Shown here one piece after another: positions 36,078-44,710 of a stretch of 64,000 nucleotides of DNA. Under the pieces are notes generated by a model that saw only the letters and a list, made by a program, of their open reading frames with translations, was not told where the DNA came from and did not search any database. Made by a program: the position numbers and the translations under genes. The DNA is from Nocardiopsis quinghaiensis (lineage in GTDB: Bacteria; Actinomycetota; Actinomycetes; Streptosporangiales; Streptosporangiaceae), in contig NZ_ML703338.1 in assembly GCF_008638365.1 (NCBI RefSeq), forward strand, positions 124,001 through 188,000, written 5' to 3'. Within the stretch, counting starts at the first letter, position 1. Each line of letters begins with the position of its first letter.

Positions 36078-36128
36078 TCAGTACCAGGACCACCCGTTGT
36101 CACGGGCAGTAATCATATGCGTGGTCAT
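36078..36128 (-). CDS. Leader-like peptide (16 aa) ending in GWSWY
   Basis: The frame MTTHMITARDNGWSWY-stop has AAAGG 8-12 nt before the ATG. Two Trp and one Tyr in the last four codons are very unlikely by chance in this composition and resemble a trp-type leader peptide. A secreted or modified peptide is the alternative, but no modifying enzyme is nearby. The downstream gene (35862) is a membrane protein of unknown role. Confidence 0.4.
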   Translation of the reverse strand: MTTHMITARDNGWSWY

Positions 36129-36139
36129 GGCATCTACCT

Positions 36140-36900
36140 TTCGTGTGGTTTCCAGCCCATCCCACGACAACGATGGCGTAGAACGCTCTCCGTCCGCAAG
36201 ACCTGAAGTCGAATGTTCATCGTTTTATGGCATGGGCATCGCCAAACCCCTGACGGCACCGCGCAAATAACCGTCCCCTGGGCTGTTTCCGCAGTTCAGG
36301 CGGGTCTCCATTATTGCCCACAGAACACGCCCTCTCCTTTGGCATACCAAAAGAAGGTCCACTGACGGCAAAATCACCAGCGCCGTCATAACCGAGAGCG
36401 ATGGATTACCTATTGTCCCCGAAGTGGAAAACAGGGTAGGCGCCGGGACCCCGGAGTAAGGCCTCCCGGAGCACCGTGGTCGGGCACCAGGCAGGATCCG
36501 CCGGGAGAGATGTCGGAAACCTGAGGTATGCCCACCTTTGTAATGTTACACCCTACCCGAAAACCAATGACTCTCCGTCGTCGCGGCACGGTGCCGCGCC
36601 CTCGGGAAAGCAGGGACGGAGCCCCCACACACCCTGTTTCGGTCAGTCATAAAGACGGATATATACCTTTCCTCTATCCTGCCGTCTTCCTCCGCGAGCG
36701 CCCCTCTGACAGGATTCCCGTGACAGCGTTCGCACCGTTTTCCACCGAGATGGCCGGGGTAGCGGGCGGTAAGTTCGTTCGTTACCGCCGCAGTCGGCAG
36801 GAAGCCCGCCTAAAGTGGAAAGAGCCACCCCAAGGCGGCACGCGCGGGCGACACCGCCGTCTGTCCCGGAAGCGAGGACGTGGAGCCTCCGTCTCCCCCT
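36140..36900. other. 750-bp gap of lower GC upstream of the LuxR regulator
   Basis: Base composition is visibly less GC-rich than in genes, which is typical of regulatory DNA. Frames here lack coding bias. It probably contains the promoters of the minus-strand leader and the plus-strand regulator. I see no defined operator. Confidence 0.5.
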
Positions 36901-36928
36901 GGCTGTCATACGCATGGAAGGCACCGTC

Positions 36929-37669
36929 GTGAGTCCGCACCCCCCGAGCCCCCTGGCCCTCACACCGAACGTGGAGGACCATCCGCACGGAGACGACTCC
37001 CGCATCCGCCCCATCCGCGTCATGGTCGTGGACGACCACGCCTTCTTCCGGCGCGGCCTGGTGTCCGTCCTGGACGAGGAGAGGGACATCAGCGTGGTCA
37101 GCGAGGCGGGCGACGGCGAGGAGGCGGTCCGGCTCGCCGCCGAGATGCGGCCCGACGTGGTGCTCATGGACGTGTGGATGCCGCACTCCAACGGCATCGA
37201 CGCCTGTCCGCGCATCCGCGAGGCGGTCCCCCACACCAAGTTCGTCATGCTGACCATGAGCGACGAGGAGTCCGACCTCTTCGACGCGCTCAAGGCGGGC
37301 GCCACGGGTTACCTGCTCAAGGAGATCTCGGTGACCGAGCTTCCCCGCGCGGTGCGCGCCATCGCCGACGGCCGGTCCTTCATCAACCCGGCGATGGCGA
37401 CCAAGCTCATCGGGGAGTTCGCCGAGCTGGCCAAGCAGGAGAGCGCGCCGCCCAGCCGTCCGACCATCCCCGAGCTGACCCGGCGCGAGACCGAGGTGCT
37501 CAAGCTGCTGGCCCGGTCACTGAACAACCGCGAGATCGGCGAACGGCTCTTCATCACCGAGAACACCGTCAAGAACCACGTGCGCAAGATCCTGGAGAAG
37601 CTCCAGGTGCACTCGCGCACCGAGGCCGCCATCTACGCCGTCCGGGCCGAGTACGTCTCCGGCCACTGA
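36929..37669 (+). CDS. LuxR-family (NarL-type) response regulator
   Basis: This protein of about 246 residues has a receiver domain (VMVVDDHAFFRRGLVSVL with the acidic pair, phosphoacceptor Asp in VVLMDVWMP, conserved Lys in YLLKEIS). A C-terminal LuxR helix-turn-helix (LTRRETEVLKLLA, NNREIGERLFITENTVKNH) follows. No histidine kinase is adjacent, so it is an orphan here. GTG 36929 is chosen because GGAAGG lies 7 nt upstream; an ATG at 36914 is also in frame. Confidence 0.9.
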   Translation: MSPHPPSPLALTPNVEDHPHGDDSRIRPIRVMVVDDHAFFRRGLVSVLDEERDISVVSEAGDGEEAVRLAAEMRPDVVLMDVWMPHSNGIDACPRIREAVPHTKFVMLTMSDEESDLFDALKAGATGYLLKEISVTELPRAVRAIADGRSFINPAMATKLIGEFAELAKQESAPPSRPTIPELTRRETEVLKLLARSLNNREIGERLFITENTVKNHVRKILEKLQVHSRTEAAIYAVRAEYVSGH

Positions 37670-37781
37670 CCTCCCAGGCGGCCGGGAGAGCGCGGCTGGA
37701 GGGGCGCCCGGAGCCGCCGCCGCGTCCTCCCCGCGGCCGACGACGGGACCACGCCGGACACGGCGCCTGGGACGGAGGGCG

Positions 37782-38396
37782 TCAGTCCTCGCGGCGGGAA
37801 CCGGGTGTCCTCGGGCCGAACAGCAGTCCGGCGCTGCGGCGGGTGATGGTGAGCAGGTCGGTGTCCTGGAACAGGCTCCGCAGGCCGGACCCGTCCAGGT
37901 TCCCGGTGAGGGCGAGCGTGGCGACGCCGTGCACGATCGACCACCCGGCGACCAGGGCGGCGGCCGCGTCCTCGGCCCCCCGGCCCTGCTCGGTCAGGGA
38001 GTCCACCCCGGTGCGGAGCTCGTCGAAGGCGGCCGTCCTCGCGGCGTTCAGCTCCCCGTCGTCCGTGCCCAGCAGGCTGGGGGTGAACATCACGTCGAAG
38101 TGCGCCGGGCGGTCGGTGGCGAAGCGCACGTACTCCACGCCCGCGTCCAGGAAGTCGCCGCCCGCCTCGCGGTTGGCCCGCAGCCGGTCGGCCAGCTCGT
38201 GGAACCCCTCGGTGGCCAGGGCGTTGAGCACGCCCTCCCGGCTGCCGAAGTGGTGCCGGGGAGCGGTGTGGCTGACCCCGAGCTCGACCGCCAGCGAGCG
38301 CAGGCTGAAGGCGTGGGGGCCCTCCCTGCCGATGGCCTCCGCCGCCTTCTCCAGAACGGCGCTCCTGAGGTTTCCATGGTGGTATCCGTCTGCCAT
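37782..38396 (-). CDS. TetR-family transcriptional regulator
   Basis: This 204-residue protein begins MADGYHHGNLRSAVLEKAAE, a form typical of TetR proteins with a C-terminal WHG-like domain. The helix-turn-helix is at about residues 25-55 (FSLRSLAVELGVSHTAPRHHFGS). The ligand domain contains RPAHFDVMF and GWSIVHGVATL, as in the TetR_C WHG family. A perfect dyad just upstream may be its own operator. Confidence 0.82.
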   Translation of the reverse strand: MADGYHHGNLRSAVLEKAAEAIGREGPHAFSLRSLAVELGVSHTAPRHHFGSREGVLNALATEGFHELADRLRANREAGGDFLDAGVEYVRFATDRPAHFDVMFTPSLLGTDDGELNAARTAAFDELRTGVDSLTEQGRGAEDAAAALVAGWSIVHGVATLALTGNLDGSGLRSLFQDTDLLTITRRSAGLLFGPRTPGSRRED

Positions 38397-38409
38397 GCCC
38401 TGGACTATA

Positions 38410-38428
38410 CGGCGGCAAGTTACCGCCG
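38410..38428. promoter_or_regulatory. Candidate TetR operator
   Basis: CGGCGG (38410-38415) and CCGCCG (38423-38428) form a perfect inverted repeat around CAAGTTA, 14 bp upstream of the TetR start codon. TetR proteins usually bind such sites in their own promoter. The rest of 38429-38729 shows no gene. Confidence 0.4.
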
Positions 38429-38729
38429 CGAAGACCTCGTGGGGCGGCGCCGCCCCGGGAGCGGAGGAGTCGCGGAGAGTACGCTGGAGGAGTACCGGCC
38501 ACCCCGCGACAGGGGATAGCCGCTTCGCCGGTGACACTCGGGGCTCCGGTCCGGAAACGACCGCCCGCCGCAGGGAACAGCAGCATCCCCGGATCGGAGC
38601 TCCTCCGGCCGTCCTGGTGCCGTCGCGAGGGGAAACACGAAGGGAGACGATCGGAGAACCTCCCGATCGCCTCCCATGTCCAGGGTCCCGCCCTGTGTCG
38701 ACGGCCCCGGAGGACCGTCTGACCTTCGG

Positions 38730-38803
38730 TGGAGCTATGGGGATTTGAACCCCAGACCCCCTCGATGCGAACGAGGTGCGCTACCGGACTGCGCCATAGC
38801 CCC
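38730..38803 (-). tRNA. tRNA-Ala (anticodon CGC)
   Basis: A full cloverleaf can be folded: acceptor GGGGCTA with TAGCTCC, including the G3-U70 pair that marks tRNA-Ala, a D arm, anticodon stem CCTCG/CGAGG with loop TTCGCAT, and a T arm with GGTTCAAATCC. It reads GCG alanine codons. The 3' CCA is not fully encoded. Confidence 0.93.
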
Positions 38804-38871
38804 TGAAGACGTGAACCAGACTAGCAGGAAACCCGGGGTGGTCCGAACACGGTTCCCACCCCGGGCCGCGG

Positions 38872-39522
38872 TCAGTCCCCGGCCGCTCTGAGCCGTGCGT
38901 CCGCGTACTGGTCGTACACCTGGCTGTGCCGCTCCTTGAGGGCGATCACCTTGGCCTCCCGCTCGGCGTCGCGCCTCCGCTCCTCCTCGGCCCGGCGGGA
39001 GCGCAGGATGTCGCGGCGGCGGGCCCGCAGGACCGCCTGCCTGCGCTCGGCGTCGATCTTGGCCGCCTCCCGGAGCAGGACCAGGTGACCGGCGAGCAGC
39101 AGCACCGGCGGGACGGTCACCCACCAGGGCCCCAGGCCGAAGGCGACGGCCACGGCCGTGGCGACGTTCAGCAGGACCAGCGCGCTGGTGCGGCGCCGGC
39201 GGCGGGCGATGACGCGGGCGCGCGTCTCGGGCGCGCCCCGGTACCGCCCCGGGCGCGGTGCGTGCTCACGGGGCTCGGGCGCGCCCACGGGACCGGTGCC
39301 GTGCTCGCCGCGGCGGAGGACCCGGGTCTCGGTGGCGTCCGGGTCGTCCTCGCGCTCCTCGGGGCCGTCATCGAACTCCTCGCGGCCGGACGCCTCGGCT
39401 TCCTCGTCCTCACGGCGCTGGTCCTCCTGGACGACGTCCACGGAGTCCTTGCGCAGCAGCATCGGTACGAGGACTATGAGCCACACCACCACGATGGCCA
39501 GGTACAGAGGAGAGCTGCTCAT
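38872..39522 (-). CDS. sepX: Divisome membrane protein SepX/GLPR-like
   Basis: This protein of about 216 residues has an N-terminal transmembrane helix ending in the conserved VLVPMLLRKD, an acidic middle, two more hydrophobic segments at about residues 110-145, and a long basic coiled coil at the C-terminus. This plan and the position beside the rimJ-like, mogA, moaC, glp and galU genes match actinobacterial SepX (Streptomyces) and GLPR (Corynebacterium), partners of Glp in FtsZ-ring assembly. ATG 39522 has GGAGGGG at good spacing. Confidence 0.75.
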   Translation of the reverse strand: MSSSPLYLAIVVVWLIVLVPMLLRKDSVDVVQEDQRREDEEAEASGREEFDDGPEEREDDPDATETRVLRRGEHGTGPVGAPEPREHAPRPGRYRGAPETRARVIARRRRRTSALVLLNVATAVAVAFGLGPWWVTVPPVLLLAGHLVLLREAAKIDAERRQAVLRARRRDILRSRRAEEERRRDAEREAKVIALKERHSQVYDQYADARLRAAGD

Positions 39523-39592
39523 CACCCCTCCTCACGATGACGGCCACTGGACGTTGATCGACACTTCGTCGATACCGCGCCGCGTGGGACTC

Positions 39593-39642
39593 CCGGGGAG
39601 GACGATGTTCCCCTCCGGGACATCGTTCCTGATCCTCCCCGG
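39593..39642. promoter_or_regulatory. Nested stem-loop upstream of sepX
   Basis: CCGGGGAGG (39593-39601) pairs with CCTCCCCGG (39634-39642), and inside it ACGATGT (39602-39608) pairs with ACATCGT (39620-39626). On the minus strand it would be about 70 nt before the sepX start, in its leader or promoter. The rest of 39526-39917 is AT-richer DNA without a gene. Confidence 0.45.
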
Positions 39643-39917
39643 AACCGGGACGATTCCCGGTTGCCATATCCACGCGTTGCCCGCATCGTCAATGCGTCTA
39701 TGTTCCGCACGGTACGACCCCGTGTCCATAAATGCGCCACATTCCGACCGGAGTGTCGCAAGATTGTGGACCCTCAGTTTCGGTCGTCCCGCACCGGGAT
39801 GTGAAAACGCAGGTCAAACCTCGACTGCGGAGCGCAGCACCAATTCAACGCAAAGTAATGAATCAATGTCGCTAAAGTAGGGTTTAGGTTCCGGATGTAT
39901 CCGTGATGCTGTCACGT

Positions 39918-40637
39918 TCAGTTCGGCCCCGGGTACGGGCTCGCCGGATCACGTGGGTCCCGACCGCCCTTCGGGCCTTGTGGCCCCAAAGCGGAACCAG
40001 GGCCGGAACCGGACTCAGCGGACGGTCCGGAAGGTGTTCCGTGGCGCCACCGGTACATCAGCCCCTGGGGGACCTCCTCAGCGGTGACCGCGTAGCAGAT
40101 GTGGTCGCGCCAGGCCCCGTCGATGTGCAACTGGCGTCTGCGCACCCCCTCGTCGCGAAAGCCCAGCTTGGTGACCACCCGCCTGCTCGCCCGGTTCTCG
40201 GGCCGGATGTTGGCCTCGATCCGGTGGAGTCCGACACGGAGGAAGGAGTGGTCGACGGCCAGCGCGACCGCCGTCGGGGTGATGCCGTGCCCGGCGTAGG
40301 CGCTGTCGATCCAGTACCCCACCTGCGCGGATCTCGCCGATCCCCACACGATGGCGCCCACCGTGAGCTGTCCGACGAACCGGCCGTCATAGGTGACCGC
40401 CCAGGGCATGGACAGGCCCTGCCTGGCCTCCCTGCGGACGGCCTGGAGCATCGAGACGTAGGGGGTGAGCCCGGTGGTGCGCAGCGGCATCTCCGGATAG
40501 GTCGGCTCCCACGGACGCAGCCACTCCTCGTTGCGCGCGCGGGTGTCCCGCAGCGCGGCGGCGTCGCGCAGCCGCAGGGGCCGGAGCGCGACCAGCCCCT
40601 CCTGCAAGGTGACGGGCCACCCTTGTCTGCGATTCAC
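39918..40637 (-). CDS. GNAT N-acetyltransferase, RimJ/RimL type
   Basis: This protein of about 239 residues begins VVNRRQGWPVTLQEGLVALR at GTG 40637, with AAGGGA upstream. It has the family features RNEEWLRPWEPT, GYWIDSAYAGHGITPTAVAL (acetyl-CoA loop) and LGFRDEGVRRRQL. The conserved copy in this locus is annotated RimJ-like in other actinobacteria. The C-terminal 40 residues are Ser/Gly/Pro-rich. The substrate is unknown. Confidence 0.82.
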   Translation of the reverse strand: MNRRQGWPVTLQEGLVALRPLRLRDAAALRDTRARNEEWLRPWEPTYPEMPLRTTGLTPYVSMLQAVRREARQGLSMPWAVTYDGRFVGQLTVGAIVWGSARSAQVGYWIDSAYAGHGITPTAVALAVDHSFLRVGLHRIEANIRPENRASRRVVTKLGFRDEGVRRRQLHIDGAWRDHICYAVTAEEVPQGLMYRWRHGTPSGPSAESGSGPGSALGPQGPKGGRDPRDPASPYPGPN

Positions 40638-40887
40638 GACCGTCCCTTCGATGCCCCCGGCACCGTAACCCACTGGTGCGACACCGGACACGGAGGTGTC
40701 GGTTCCCCGTCTCCGGTGACGGACTCCAGTATTCCACTCCCCGCGGGTGGCGTGTTGGTCATCACTCTGGCGGGGCAGGAATCGGATGATTCCTAACTCC
40801 AATACTTACGTACCGAAAACCCACGGCAAACCAAGGAATTATCAACGGACGGAATGCCCGAGATGTGATTCCGGTCATTGTTCGGTG

Positions 40888-41406
40888 TCATTCGGAACGG
40901 GCGTGGTCGCCGCCACGCAGTTGGTCCATGGCGTGTCCGAGCACCGGGGCCAGCACGTCCATGCCGTCGCCGGCGCCGCCCCGCGAGCCGGGCAGGTTCA
41001 CCACGAGCATCCGGTGACCGCCGCGCTCGGCGACCCCGGCCAGGCCCCGCGACAGGACCGCCGTGGGCACGCCCTTGTCCCGCCCCGCCGCCCGCAGCGC
41101 CTCGGCGATCCCGGGGATCTCGTAGGACAGCAGCGGACGCGTCGCCTCGGGCGTGTGGTCGTGCGGGGTCAGACCGGTCCCGCCGGTGGTGACGACGGCG
41201 TCGAGGCGCTCGTCCAGGGCACGGACCAGCGCCTCCGCCACCGGCGCGCCGTCGGGCACCACCCAGGGGCCCACGACCGCGCAGCCGAGCTCACGCAGGC
41301 GCTCGGCGACCACCGGTCCGGAACGGTCCCGGTAGACGCCCGCCGCCGCGCGGTTGGACGCCGTCACGACCGCGACACGGGGCACACGGCCCCCGGGCTC
41401 ACTCAC
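40888..41406 (-). CDS. mogA: MogA/MoaB-type molybdopterin adenylyltransferase
   Basis: This protein of about 172 residues starts at GTG 41406 and overlaps the end of moaC by 8 bp. VAVVTASNRAAAGVYRD, VVTTGGTGLTPHDHTPEA and LVVNLPGSRGGA are the MogA/MoaB molybdopterin-binding motifs. It adenylylates molybdopterin before metal insertion. Confidence 0.92.
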   Translation of the reverse strand: MSEPGGRVPRVAVVTASNRAAAGVYRDRSGPVVAERLRELGCAVVGPWVVPDGAPVAEALVRALDERLDAVVTTGGTGLTPHDHTPEATRPLLSYEIPGIAEALRAAGRDKGVPTAVLSRGLAGVAERGGHRMLVVNLPGSRGGAGDGMDVLAPVLGHAMDQLRGGDHARSE

Positions 41407-41908
41407 CGCGCCTCCAGTCGCCCTTCCTGCCACCGGTCTTCTCCTCGACCCGCACCCGTGTGACCTCGGCCCCGGGGTCGATCGCCTTGACCATGTCGAC
41501 CAGCCCGAGGGCGGCGGTCATGACGCAGGTGAGCGCCTCCATCTCCACCCCGGTGCGGTCGGCGGTGCGTACCGTGGCACTGATCTCCACGCCCTCGTCC
41601 ACGACGGTGAGGTCCACGTCGACGCCGTGCACGGCGATGGGGTGGCACAACGGCACGAGATCGGGGGTGCGCTTGGCTCCCTGGATCCCCGCGATCCGGG
41701 CGACGGCCAGGGCGTCACCCTTGGGCACCTCTCCCCCGCGCAGCGCGGCGACGGTCTCCGGGCCGAGCAGCACCCGGCCGGTGGCGGTGGCGGTGCGTGC
41801 GCTCACCCGCTTCTCCGAGACGTCGACCATGCGCGCGGCCCCGGATCGGTCCAGGTGGGTGAACCCGGAGGGGTGGTCGGCCCCCTCCGGCTGTGGGGTG
41901 TCGGTCAT
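41399..41908 (-). CDS. moaC: Cyclic pyranopterin monophosphate synthase MoaC
   Basis: This 169-residue protein has the MoaC motifs ARMVDVSEK, AGIQGAKRTPDLVPLCHP, VDLTV and GVEMEALTCVM. It makes cyclic pyranopterin monophosphate from the MoaA product. A frame extending upstream exists, but ATG 41908 gives the standard N-terminus. It is coupled to mogA and separated from glp by 298 bp with two hairpins. Confidence 0.95.
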   Translation of the reverse strand: MTDTPQPEGADHPSGFTHLDRSGAARMVDVSEKRVSARTATATGRVLLGPETVAALRGGEVPKGDALAVARIAGIQGAKRTPDLVPLCHPIAVHGVDVDLTVVDEGVEISATVRTADRTGVEMEALTCVMTAALGLVDMVKAIDPGAEVTRVRVEEKTGGRKGDWRRGE

Positions 41909-42111
41909 CGGCCCGCCAACTCTCCGTTCGAACACAGGACGCGGCCGGGTCAGCCGCGTCATCACGACCGTACGACACGCCGGGGACGTTCCGCCCGGCG
42001 GTGAGGGCGTGGAGGCAGGGTGGCTGGTGGGAGGGGCTGCGGCCGAAGGCCGTCGGTCAGCTGACTGACCGGAAGTGTTGCCGGTGTGACGCGTGAGGTC
42101 CAAGCATGGAT

Positions 42112-42166
42112 GATCTTGTACTCATGGCGGGGTTCGGCGTTCGAGACCCGCCATAAGTACAGGATC
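42112..42166. repeat. Long inverted repeat, possible solo transposon ends
   Basis: Arms of 20 bp (42112-42131 and 42147-42166) match at 18 positions around a 15-nt loop: GATCTTGTACTCATGGCGGG against the complement GATCCTGTACTTATGGCGGG. It lies in the gap between glp and moaC. Part of the arm (GATCTTGT) recurs in elements of the island at 52-56 kb, so it may be a miniature element or fused IS ends rather than a terminator. Confidence 0.5.
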
Positions 42167-42183
42167 ACGCGCAGGGGATGGGA

Positions 42184-42204
42184 CTGTGACCTCTCCGGTC
42201 ACAG
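42184..42204 (-). terminator. Hairpin directly after glp
   Basis: Perfect 8-bp stem CTGTGACC/GGTCACAG with a 5-nt loop, 2 bp after the glp stop on the minus strand. It probably ends or slows transcription before moaC. Confidence 0.55.
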
Positions 42205-42206
42205 CG

Positions 42207-43439
42207 CTAGGCGGGTTCGGGCAGGCGCAGCACCTGCACGGAGGCGCCCGCGGCCAGCTCGGTGACCTCCTCGGGCACCACCACGAACGCGTTGGCCCCG
42301 GCCAGCGCGGACAGCTGGTGCGAGCCCTGGTGGAGCGCCGGGGCCACCGTGGCGTCGGCGCTCGGGCCGTGCGGGGACTCCTCCAGCACCCCGCGCAGGA
42401 AGGAACGGCGCCCCGCGGGGGAGGTGACCGGCGCGGTGAGGACGGCCCGTGTGCTCGGCAGCGTGTCGGGGGCGAGCCCGCGCAGCCTGCGCAGTGCGGG
42501 GCGCACGAAGATCTGGAAGGACACGAAGGCGCTCACCGGGTTGCCGGGCAGCGTGACGATCGGCGTCCGGTCCGGTCCGACCGTCCCGAAGCCCTGGGGC
42601 TTGCCGGGCTGCATCGCCACCTGGGTGAACTCCACTGTGCCCTGGCGGGTGAGCACCTCCTTGACCACGTCGTAGGCCCCCATGCTCACCCCGCCGGTGG
42701 TCACGACGATGTCGGCGCGCACCAGAAGGCCCTCCAGGGTGTCGAGCACCGTCTCGGGGTCGTCACCGACGAAGCCGTGGCGGTGGACCTCGCATCCGAC
42801 GTCGCGGGCGGCCGCCGCGATCATGAAGCTGTTGGACTCCCAGATCTGGCCGGGACCGAGCGGGCGCCCGGGCTCGACCAGCTCCTCACCTGTGGAGAGC
42901 ACCATCACGCGGGGGCGCGGGTACACGGGCACGGAGCGGCGCCCGACGGCCGCCAGGACGCCCATCTCCCCCGGGCCGATCCGCACACCGGGCCGCAGCA
43001 CGGTGGTCCCCTCGGTGACGTCGTCACCGGCGCGGCGCACGGCGTTGCCCACCTTGACCGGCCGGTCGACGGCCATCCTGGCCGTGCCGCCGTCGGTCCA
43101 CTCGACCGGAACCACCGCGTCCGCGCCGGAGGGCATGGGCGCGCCGGTCATGATGCGGGCGCACATACCCGGCAGGACCGCGGTCGGGGAGGGGTCCCCC
43201 GCCGGGATGTCGGCGACCACCGGCAGCCGTACCGGGGTGTCCGGGGCGGCCGACGCCAGGTCGGAGGCGTGCACGGCGTACCCGTCCATGGACGAGTTGT
43301 CGAAGCCCGGCAGGGACACGGGCGAGGTCACGTCCTCGGCCAGCACGGTGCCGTGCGCCTGGAGCAGGTCCAGTTCGGTCGGCTCGGGGGCGGCGATCAG
43401 GTTCAGGACATCGGCGACGTGCTGCTCGACGCTCTTCAC
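42207..43439 (-). CDS. glp: MoeA/Glp molybdopterin molybdotransferase homologue
   Basis: This 410-residue protein has the MoeA domains: PVSLPGFDNSSMDGYAV near residue 45, RIMTGAPMPSGADAVVPVE, VLSTGEELVEPG, VVTTGGVSMGAYD and LPGNPVSAFVSF, then domain IV. In actinobacteria the copy next to galU and sepX is the gephyrin-like Glp, which binds FtsZ with the SepX/GLPR membrane protein and may also act as MoeA. Synteny favours the cell-division role; enzymatic function is not excluded. Confidence 0.88.
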   Translation of the reverse strand: MKSVEQHVADVLNLIAAPEPTELDLLQAHGTVLAEDVTSPVSLPGFDNSSMDGYAVHASDLASAAPDTPVRLPVVADIPAGDPSPTAVLPGMCARIMTGAPMPSGADAVVPVEWTDGGTARMAVDRPVKVGNAVRRAGDDVTEGTTVLRPGVRIGPGEMGVLAAVGRRSVPVYPRPRVMVLSTGEELVEPGRPLGPGQIWESNSFMIAAAARDVGCEVHRHGFVGDDPETVLDTLEGLLVRADIVVTTGGVSMGAYDVVKEVLTRQGTVEFTQVAMQPGKPQGFGTVGPDRTPIVTLPGNPVSAFVSFQIFVRPALRRLRGLAPDTLPSTRAVLTAPVTSPAGRRSFLRGVLEESPHGPSADATVAPALHQGSHQLSALAGANAFVVVPEEVTELAAGASVQVLRLPEPA

Positions 43440-43601
43440 GGGGTTCCTTCCGGTTCGCGGTTCCTGTGGTGATGCGCCTTCCGCGCCTCGGGAGACGTGT
43501 CACGGCCCATTCTCACCACGTCCGGCCCTCCGTGCGACGGATCCGGCCCGCCGTGCCCCGTTGTTCCCTGATCGGGACTCGGTCGGGGACGCCGGGGCCC
43601 G

Positions 43602-44540
43602 TCAGGGGCGTCCGGCCTCCCGGCGGTCGACGAAGTCGCGCAGCCAGGGCAGCAGCTCCTCGGCGAGGTCGGGACGGCGGCAGGCGAAGTCCACCACCGT
43701 GCGGATGTAGTCGGCCTTGTTGCCGGTGTCGTAGCGGCGGCCGCGGAACAGGACGCCGTGCACCGTACCCCCGTCCTCGGGTTTGCGCCGGGTCAGCTCG
43801 CGCAGGGCGTCGGTGAGCTGGATCTCTCCGCCGCGGCCGGGCGGGGTCTCGTGCAGGATCGGGAAGACCGCCGGGTCGCAGACGTAGCGGCCGATGATGG
43901 CCCAGCGGCTCGGCGCCTGCTCGGGTGAGGGCTTCTCGACCAGGTCGGTGACGGTGACGACGTCGTCCTCCTCGGTGGGCTCGATGTCCGCGCACCCGTA
44001 CAGGGACACCTGCTCGGGCTCCACCTCCATGAGCGCGACGACGTTGCCGCCGTGCTTCTCGCGGACCTCGATCATGCGGCGCAGCAGGTCGGCGGACTCG
44101 ATGAGGTCGTCCCCCAGAAGCACGGCGAACGGGTTGTCGCCCACGTGCGCCTCCGCGCACAGCACCGCGTGGCCCAGGCCGCGCGGTTCGCCCTGACGGA
44201 CGTAGTGCATCTGGGCGAGGTCGTTGGACTCGCGCACCGACCGCAGGCGCTCGTCGTCGCCCTTGGCCTCCAGGGCCTCCTCCAGCTCGTAGGCCCGGTC
44301 GAAGTGGTCCTCGATGGAGCGCTTGCTGCGACCCGTGATCATCAGTACGTCCTGGAGGTCGGCGGCGACCGCCTCCTCCACGACGTACTGGATCGCGGGC
44401 TTGTCCACGATCGGCAGCATCTCCTTGGGCGTGGCCTTGGTCGCGGGCAGGAACCGCGTGCCGAGGCCGGCCGCGGGCACGACCGCCTTCGTGACGTGTC
44501 CCTGGCCGGAGGATCGCTTCTGGTCGGTGGAGTCGCTCAT
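43602..44540 (-). CDS. galU: UTP-glucose-1-phosphate uridylyltransferase
   Basis: This 312-residue nucleotidyltransferase has the signature GLGTRFLPATKATPKEM near residue 26, GLGHAVLCAE and VLLGDDLI (metal-binding Asp) and the sugar-binding VEKPSPEQAPS. It makes UDP-glucose for glycans and trehalose. Divergent from the 5-FTHF cyclo-ligase gene, as in many actinobacteria. Confidence 0.95.
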   Translation of the reverse strand: MSDSTDQKRSSGQGHVTKAVVPAAGLGTRFLPATKATPKEMLPIVDKPAIQYVVEEAVAADLQDVLMITGRSKRSIEDHFDRAYELEEALEAKGDDERLRSVRESNDLAQMHYVRQGEPRGLGHAVLCAEAHVGDNPFAVLLGDDLIESADLLRRMIEVREKHGGNVVALMEVEPEQVSLYGCADIEPTEEDDVVTVTDLVEKPSPEQAPSRWAIIGRYVCDPAVFPILHETPPGRGGEIQLTDALRELTRRKPEDGGTVHGVLFRGRRYDTGNKADYIRTVVDFACRRPDLAEELLPWLRDFVDRREAGRP

Positions 44541-44710
44541 GTCGGCACTTTAGGACAGTCCCCCGCCGTCTCGGCGTCCCCACACACTGCCGGCCCCCAA
44601 GAAGTTCCGACGGTTTCGGGAGGAGGGGGGCGAACCGCCACCCGGCGTTCACCGTGTGGGGCGACCGTCCGGGCAGGCCGTCCGGTCCGAGGCGGTGCCA
44701 CACTTGGGCC

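Noticed and set aside
36078-36128. Precursor of a P450-crosslinked aromatic peptide (atropopeptide or biarylitide)
   Set aside because: The aromatic end is suggestive, but these systems need an adjacent P450 gene, and none is within 10 kb.
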